From positions 744,001 through 808,000 of the forward strand of contig JAKASL010000001.1 of NCBI GenBank assembly GCA_021819035.1: DNA of 64,000 bases, in the 5' to 3' direction. A program made the position numbers and the translations under genes. The stretch is from an archaeon (GTDB lineage: Archaea; Thermoproteota; Nitrososphaeria; Nitrososphaerales; Gagatemarchaeaceae). The notes beneath the pieces are model-generated. The model saw only the letters and a program-made list of their open reading frames with translations. It searched no databases and had not been told where the DNA came from. Positions 59,343 to 64,000 of this stretch are shown here, in pieces; the first letter of the stretch is position 1, and every line of letters starts with the position of its first letter.

Positions 59343-59554
59343 TTCCCTTCGGCTGCTCTCGTTATCACGAACGTCCTGATGAGGCTCGTCCCGGCCGAAA
59401 GAGTCGCGAACCCGATCACCGCCGAGAGGAGTCCTGCCACGACGGCCTGGGAGGCGGCCATGTAGGAGATGGCTGCGAGGAAGAAGTAGACAGCCACTCC
59501 GATGAGGACCAACCCGGTGCCAAGTGAAACTGTCGAGAGGCGCCGCCCACTCAC
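59339..59554 (-). CDS. 71-aa small membrane protein
   Basis: GTG start 27 nt after GCTTTAATAT, so a second promoter lies inside the cluster. Two hydrophobic segments (VSLGTGLVLIGVAVYFFLAA and VVAGLLSAVIGFATLSAGTS) with a short loop. First gene of the distal half (small protein, DUF4129, DUF4350). Confidence 0.72.
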   Translation of the reverse strand: MSGRRLSTVSLGTGLVLIGVAVYFFLAAISYMAASQAVVAGLLSAVIGFATLSAGTSLIRTFVITRAAEGK

Positions 59555-59591
59555 ACCGAAACTGGAGCCTCCTCGGATATTAAAGCGCTCT

Positions 59592-60551
59592 TCATCCCCA
59601 CAACAGCCTCGCGATCGAGACGATGTCGTCTTGCACCTGGTCGTACAACGCGTTGGCTCTTGCCACGAATTGGCCGTAGGACGTCGGCTGGTGACCCCCG
59701 AAGAGAGACGGTGCTTCGCGGACGACTGCCCCCGGGCCGAAATACACGACAAGGAACGCCACTATAGACCCCACGACGGCGACGGTCAGGGCCGTCCCCC
59801 TATAGTTGCGTCTGTTCACAGACTCTGCCTGTTCCGAGACCTTCTTCAGGTCCTCCCTGAGAAGCTTCACTGCGTCCTCCTTCGTTATCGAGTAGTACAT
59901 CACCCACGGCTCGACCAGCTCTTTCACCAACCACATGAGTATCCCGGCCACAAGGAGGGTCAGTCCGACGGCCGCGATCGGGCTCGTGATGCTGGAGGAG
60001 AAGATTTCAGAGAGGGGCGGAGGGAGGGACTCCAGCGCCCCCTTGACGGCACCGAAGGTCTCGACGGTAGCCGTGACCAGAACCGCTGCGAGGACTGCCG
60101 GGACTGCGAAGTCTAGCGAAAGGCCCAATGCCTTGAAGAGCGAGGAGCCCCGGGTCCTTATCACTGGTGGGTTGGCGCCCCGTATCCTTGCAGCCCTCGA
60201 GAAGCTGAATGCCATCAGCGCCAGAAAGGTCGAGCCAACCACGGCACCGGCGGAGGCCTCGGGACTCAGGGAGAGGAGTCCCGGCGCGGCGGCCGAGCCC
60301 TGCACGAGGGAGAGGACGAAGTAATCCACGACCAAGAGGGTGAGGACAAGAGACGACCTGAAGGACAGGACGGCATAGACAGAGACAGCAGCCAACGCCC
60401 AGGGAAGTATCGTGAGGACGAGCACGAGCACCTCGCTGAAAGGACCGAGGAGGCGCCCTAGCGCTGCGACCCCTTCGCTGGAAGCTATGGAGGTGGAGAA
60501 GACCACTTCGAGCAGGACCGCGGGGAGGGAGAGGAAGAGGTACGCCAGCAT
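59592..60551 (-). CDS. multi-pass membrane protein of the MoxR-DUF58 cluster
   Basis: 319 aa with about six to seven membrane segments (AYLFLSLPAVLLEVVFSTSI, EVLVLVLTILPWALAAVSVY, SPIAAVGLTLLVAGILMWLV). In frame upstream the protein-like stretch KAGSGSRFSGYASRS reaches back to the DUF58 stop, but no ATG, GTG or TTG is there, so either ATG 60551 is the start or a non-standard start is used. Confidence 0.76.
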   Translation of the reverse strand: MLAYLFLSLPAVLLEVVFSTSIASSEGVAALGRLLGPFSEVLVLVLTILPWALAAVSVYAVLSFRSSLVLTLLVVDYFVLSLVQGSAAAPGLLSLSPEASAGAVVGSTFLALMAFSFSRAARIRGANPPVIRTRGSSLFKALGLSLDFAVPAVLAAVLVTATVETFGAVKGALESLPPPLSEIFSSSITSPIAAVGLTLLVAGILMWLVKELVEPWVMYYSITKEDAVKLLREDLKKVSEQAESVNRRNYRGTALTVAVVGSIVAFLVVYFGPGAVVREAPSLFGGHQPTSYGQFVARANALYDQVQDDIVSIARLLWG

Positions 60552-60603
60552 GCTCCTGCTCGCATACCCGGAGAACCTTGAGCCGCTTCCTGCCTTCCTC
60601 GTC

Positions 60604-61929
60604 CTAGGACCCTCCCATACGCCGGAGCTCTTCCGCTCTCCGGACGAGCTGCGAGAAGAGGTCCTTTGGCCCGACGTCGATGACCCTGACCCCGAGCTTC
60701 GCCGCCTCCTTCAGCAAGGCGGACCTCTCCCTGAACATGTGGGCTGTCTTGATAGAATACACCATCCTGTCGATCCCCGTTATCCCGTGCGACTCGAAGA
60801 GGGGGGTGAACGGCGAAATCACCACCACTTCGTGGCGCATGGCGATGAGCCGCCTGAGTGGCTCCAGGTCGGACTCCGACTCGAGGTCTGAGATGACGAA
60901 GAACAGCGCCTTCCCCCTCACCCTCCCTAGGGCCAGAGCGTGCCTTACCGCTTCGGCGAGGGCCCCCGGGTTGTTGGCCCCAGGGCTCAGCCCTCCAAGC
61001 AGGCGCATCAGCCTGTTGAGTTGGTCCGCCCCACGAGAGAGGGGGATGACCACGGGCTTGTTCACGCCGTCAGCGACAGTCGCCCCCACGAAGTCCCCGC
61101 GCCCTGCGAGGTATGCGAAGAGAGAGGCGACCGACCTGGCGGAGTAGTCTAGCTTGGTCTCCCCCGCTTCGCCGTAGGCCATGGTCGCGGTGGCGTCCAA
61201 AATCACCATCACGTTCAGCTGGGTCTCCGCCAGGCTGTCCCTGACCATCAGGTGCCCCGTCCTGGCGGTGGAGCGCCATTCGATCCTCTTGTAGGGGTCG
61301 CCCTGGGAGTACTCCCTGATGTCCGCGAACTCCATCCCCTCCCCCTTCCTCGTGGACACGATGGCTCCGCCGTAGGCGGAGACCATGACCGCGGTGAGCG
61401 ACCCCCTCACCAGCTCCTTCGCCCCCGGGGTGACCCTCACCGAAGTGTCGACGGACAGCTCCCGCTCGTAGAAGAAGAGCCCTGTGATGTCTCTGAACAC
61501 CAGCCTGAGTGGGCCGAACTTCTGCTCCCCCACGGAGGTGGGCGCCACCCTGTAGACCATCTCCGCGTACCCCCTCGGCGGGACCGCGACCATACCGACG
61601 TTCGAACCCCCTCTGAGCCTGAGGAAGGGAGGGTAGGAGTCGGAGACCTCCAGTGAGAGGCGGTTCACTGTCCTGTTCACCATCAGCAGCTTCACCTCGA
61701 ACTCCCTCCCGTCGTCGACCCTGCCTGGGCAGCCGCGGGTCACCTCCAGGGAGCTCAGGGCCTTCGCCTTCACCTCGAGCATCAGCTTGGTAGCGTAGTA
61801 GAACATGAAGAGTCCGATCCCCGCGAAGAGGAAGGTCGACGCTGACGAGACGAAGACGATCCCGAACGACATGAGCACGGCGGATAGAAGGATGAGAGTG
61901 TTGCCTCTTGGGGTCCTGTTAAAGACCAT
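60604..61929 (-). CDS. DUF58 protein (von Willebrand A-like)
   Basis: 441 aa. Two N-terminal membrane segments (LILLSAVLMSFGIVFVSSAS, FLFAGIGLFMFYYATKLMLE), a beta domain, then the DUF58 signature FADIREYSQGDPYKRIEWRS and a MIDAS-like DATATMAYGE (DxTxS-like) of the VWA fold. It works with MoxR. The preceding moxR gene ends 6 nt upstream. Confidence 0.88.
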   Translation of the reverse strand: MVFNRTPRGNTLILLSAVLMSFGIVFVSSASTFLFAGIGLFMFYYATKLMLEVKAKALSSLEVTRGCPGRVDDGREFEVKLLMVNRTVNRLSLEVSDSYPPFLRLRGGSNVGMVAVPPRGYAEMVYRVAPTSVGEQKFGPLRLVFRDITGLFFYERELSVDTSVRVTPGAKELVRGSLTAVMVSAYGGAIVSTRKGEGMEFADIREYSQGDPYKRIEWRSTARTGHLMVRDSLAETQLNVMVILDATATMAYGEAGETKLDYSARSVASLFAYLAGRGDFVGATVADGVNKPVVIPLSRGADQLNRLMRLLGGLSPGANNPGALAEAVRHALALGRVRGKALFFVISDLESESDLEPLRRLIAMRHEVVVISPFTPLFESHGITGIDRMVYSIKTAHMFRERSALLKEAAKLGVRVIDVGPKDLFSQLVRRAEELRRMGGS

Positions 61930-61935
61930 GGCCGC

Positions 61936-62874
61936 TCATGGAGCCTTCACAGACTTCAGCACGTCATCCACGACCGCGCCTTTGGTGACTCCATCGAGGA
62001 CGGCCTCCTGCTTGAGGATCACCCTGTGGGCGAGGGTGTGGGTGGAGACCCTCTTGACGTCGTCGGGGATGACGTAGTCTCTCTTTTCGATGAGCGCTAC
62101 TGCGGACGAGGCCGACTGCAGGGCGAGGACCGCCCTGGGGGAGCAGCCGAGCCTGACCGACTGGTGCTGTCTGGTGGCCTCGACGAGGTCGGCGATGTAC
62201 TGCTGGACCGGGTCAGATACGTTCACCTGCGAGACAGCCTTCATCATCGCCTTCAGCCCCTTCTCGTCGACCACCCTCTGGACCTGAGGAGGGGTGTCGG
62301 AGTGCATCCTCCTCAGCATCTCCAGCGACTCGGCCCTCGTGGGGTACCCGATCTCGAGGCGCATCAGGAACCTGTCCACCTGGGCCTCCGGGAGGGGGTA
62401 TGTCCCCTCGAACTCGATTGGGTTCTGGGTGGCAAGTACCATGAACGGGAGAGGGAGCTTCATCGTGGACCCCTCGATCGTGACCTGCCTTTCCTGCATC
62501 GCCTCGAGGAGGGCGGATTGGGTCTTGGGGGAGGCCCTGTTGATCTCATCGGCCAGTATGACGTTGCCGAAGATGGGTCCCTGTTTCAGGTCGAAGTCGG
62601 CGGACTTCTGGTTGTAGATGTAGGTGCCGACGATGTCGGACGGGAGTAGGTCCGGCGTGAACTGAATCCTCTGGAAGCTTAGATCGAGGGAGTCGGCGAG
62701 TGCCTTGGCCATGGTGGTCTTGGCGACCCCAGGCACCCCCTCCAGGAGGACGTGGCCGCCTGCGAGCAGGGAGGCGAGTATCATCTTGACCTCCTCCTGC
62801 TTCCCCACGATGACCTTTCCGACCTCTGCGAGCGCCCGTCTGGACATCTCCTCGACGCTCTGGTCCAACGTCAC
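61936..62874 (-). CDS. MoxR AAA+ ATPase
   Basis: 312 aa. Walker [10 protein letters not shown], Walker [11 protein letters not shown], sensor 1 LATQNP, arginine finger in [11 protein letters not shown] and the C-terminal lid ([20 protein letters not shown]). MoxR proteins act as chaperones that load metal or mature VWA-domain partners. First gene of the operon; GTG start. Confidence 0.92.
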   Translation of the reverse strand: MTLDQSVEEMSRRALAEVGKVIVGKQEEVKMILASLLAGGHVLLEGVPGVAKTTMAKALADSLDLSFQRIQFTPDLLPSDIVGTYIYNQKSADFDLKQGPIFGNVILADEINRASPKTQSALLEAMQERQVTIEGSTMKLPLPFMVLATQNPIEFEGTYPLPEAQVDRFLMRLEIGYPTRAESLEMLRRMHSDTPPQVQRVVDEKGLKAMMKAVSQVNVSDPVQQYIADLVEATRQHQSVRLGCSPRAVLALQSASSAVALIEKRDYVIPDDVKRVSTHTLAHRVILKQEAVLDGVTKGAVVDDVLKSVKAP

Positions 62875-62983
62875 TTGTCTATCGGAGGCGTTATTTCTGT
62901 GTTCTCCAGCCTGGCGCCTCCGGCCCTCGAATCCCCTCCCCTCCAGGGGGCTCCCTTCAGCGAGCGCTTCCTGGAGGCATGAT

Positions 62984-63157
62984 ATGCCCCCTCAGTTCAG
63001 ATGCGCCGACTGCGCCTACGCGACCGACTTCGAGGCCGGGGCCTCGGCCCACAGCAGGGGGACCGGGCACCTCGTGGTCGGGGAGCGATGGCGCGACGGC
63101 CAGGCCCGCCGGGGCGCGCTCAGCTTAAATCGGCCGCGGGGGCGGTCCGGGGCATGA
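62984..63157 (+). CDS. 57-aa C2H2-type zinc finger protein
   Basis: [20 protein letters not shown] followed by GTGH: Cys-x2-Cys-x12-His-x5-His fits a single C2H2 finger. The basic C-terminus could bind nucleic acid. TGA overlaps the ATG of the next gene by 4 nt (ATGA). Confidence 0.6.
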   Translation: MPPQFRCADCAYATDFEAGASAHSRGTGHLVVGERWRDGQARRGALSLNRPRGRSGA

Positions 63158-63498
63158 CGACCGCCTACAAGGCCCCCGAGGTCCCGGCGGGGTCGGTGAC
63201 CCCGGAGCTGGTGAGGGACGAGCTTCTCGCCTGCTTCGGGAGCGCCAACAGGGAGTTCGCAAGGATCCTGGACCAGCCGGTGGGGGACGAGGAACTGAAG
63301 CGGCAGGTCAGGGAGTTCGTCGCATCCGCCTTCGGCAGGTGCGGGGTGAGCTTCGAGAACCCGACCAAGGCAGGCATCGTGGCCGCCGTGGAGGAGTGCA
63401 AGAGGAACGCCGAGGCTATGATGGGCCCCAGGGGGGCCGAAGTGATCAGGGAGCACTATGCGGAGATGGCGAAGCCCCTCGAGAAGCTCCCCGGCTAG
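63154..63498 (+). CDS. conserved hypothetical protein, intact paralog
   Basis: 114 aa: TAYKAPEVPAGSVTPELVRD, ACFGSANREFARILDQPVGD, FVASAFGRCGVSFENPTKAG, NAEAMMGPRGAEVIREHYAE. Mostly helical. CTTAAATC is 28 nt upstream although the gene also overlaps the zinc finger gene. Cys63 corresponds to the TGA codon of the paralog at 29121-29459. Function unknown. Confidence 0.75.
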   Translation: MTTAYKAPEVPAGSVTPELVRDELLACFGSANREFARILDQPVGDEELKRQVREFVASAFGRCGVSFENPTKAGIVAAVEECKRNAEAMMGPRGAEVIREHYAEMAKPLEKLPG

Positions 63499-63558
63499 GT
63501 CAAGGCGCCGAGGGCCGGCTGCCTCGGCTTAAATCCAGGGGGCGGCCCAGGCGGCCCG

Positions 63559-63849
63559 ATGATAGTCTGCGAGCTGACAAGCTACAAGTTCACACCGCCC
63601 CCAGAGCTCCGCGCCGAGCACCTGAGGTTCTTGCGGGGGTGCGGGGACAGGGGGGCGCTGCTGATGGCCGGCAGGTTCGCGGACGGGAGGGGAGCGCTGA
63701 TACTCTGGGACGTGGCCTCCATGGAGGAGGCGGAGAGGGCCGCGGAGGAAGACCCCTACGTCCGCGGCGGCGCCGTCGACTACGAGCTCAGGGAGTGGCC
63801 CAGGGCGTTCGACTACACAAAAGACCCCCCTGCCGTCCCCAGCATCTGA
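63559..63849 (+). CDS. YCII-domain protein
   Basis: 96 aa: HLRFLRGCGDRGALLMAGRF, ADGRGALILWDVASMEEAER, DPYVRGGAVDYELREWPRAF. The G-x-L-x-x-A-G, D-P-(Y/F) and final W segments match the YCII family, a ferredoxin-like fold related to chlorite and muconolactone enzymes. CTTAAATCC is 26 nt before the ATG. Confidence 0.82.
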   Translation: MIVCELTSYKFTPPPELRAEHLRFLRGCGDRGALLMAGRFADGRGALILWDVASMEEAERAAEEDPYVRGGAVDYELREWPRAFDYTKDPPAVPSI

Positions 63850-63906
63850 CGGCGGGCCCCGCTCGAGCCGGTCAGGTTCATTAACCGGCCCGGTGCCCTC
63901 CAGCCC

Positions 63907-64000
63907 ATGTCAGACCAGGAGCGCCCCCCCGTGCCGCGCAGGGGGTTGCTGGAGGAGCTCTTCGACCGGAGGCGGGTCGGCGTGGTCCTAGGCTTCTTCC
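63907..64000 (+). CDS. partial gene running off the window
   Basis: ATG 26 nt after CATTAACC (63879-63886). SDQERPPVPRRGLLEELFDR then RRVGVVLGFF at the edge, perhaps the first membrane segment. Too short to identify. Confidence 0.55.
   Translation, partial: MSDQERPPVPRRGLLEELFDRRRVGVVLGFF

Noticed and set aside
1-64000. tRNA, rRNA, RNase P or SRP RNA genes
   Set aside because: I looked for T-loop patterns (GGTTCGAAT-type), rRNA motifs and RNase P/SRP consensus pieces by eye and found none; a covariance-model scan would be decisive.

Overview
The window is high-GC archaeal DNA. Arginine is mostly AGG/AGA. Most genes lack a Shine-Dalgarno site and instead have a TATA-like box (TTTATA, TTAAAT or CTTATA type) about 25-30 nt before the start codon, so most transcripts look leaderless. 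Starts are often GTG or TTG. The proteins fit an archaeon: HicAB, VapBC, MNT-HEPN, an archaeal MoxR-DUF58 gene set, and surface proteins with Thr-rich stalks and C-terminal membrane anchors. I lean to a Nitrososphaeria/Thermoproteota-type lineage, but no rRNA or other marker gene is present to fix the phylum. I found no tRNA, rRNA or CRISPR array.

Layout. Positions 1-2030 are mostly non-coding repeat DNA: G-rich GGGTGA runs, a decayed 52-bp tandem repeat, and one 54-codon zinc-binding gene. Positions 2030-33000 are a dense accessory island with about 17 toxin-antitoxin modules of several families: AbrB-RelE, HicBA, MNT-HEPN, many VapBC/AbrB-PIN pairs, DUF4258 with a YgiT-like partner, and an AbiE-like pair. 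Between them lie a complete IS200/IS605 element (tnpA+tnpB), a tnpB-only element, IS remnants and many broken genes: an epimerase in two pieces, a DDE transposase, the N-terminus of a tyrosine recombinase, an APS kinase tail, two truncated AAA ATPases and an endonuclease VII pseudogene. Several genes occur twice, as whole paralogs or as fragments: a methyltransferase, a vapC tail, hicB, a vapB head and a conserved small protein.

From about 33000 to 53200 the content is more ordinary: an HxlR regulator divergent from a SnoaL-like protein, a flavoprotein disulfide reductase, large secreted or anchored surface proteins, an M50-like membrane protease with a zinc-ribbon partner, a PRC-barrel protein, one more RelE-type module, a methyltransferase divergent from a flippase, and a CBS protein. 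Positions 53500-64000 look like core genome: an ABC importer (ATPase plus a double permease), a cluster of very small genes, the MoxR-DUF58-membrane protein-DUF4129-DUF4350 cluster, and small zinc-finger, YCII and conserved hypothetical genes.

The observations most worth checking are: a conserved gene (29121-29459) whose only in-frame stop, a TGA, aligns with a cysteine in its intact paralog at 63154-63498; a hicA gene that can only start at CTG; the 36-bp repeat that gives one gene two alternative 3' ends; phased 11-bp repeats before a secreted-protein promoter; and the pattern of 3'-truncated genes meeting head to head at rearrangement junctions.
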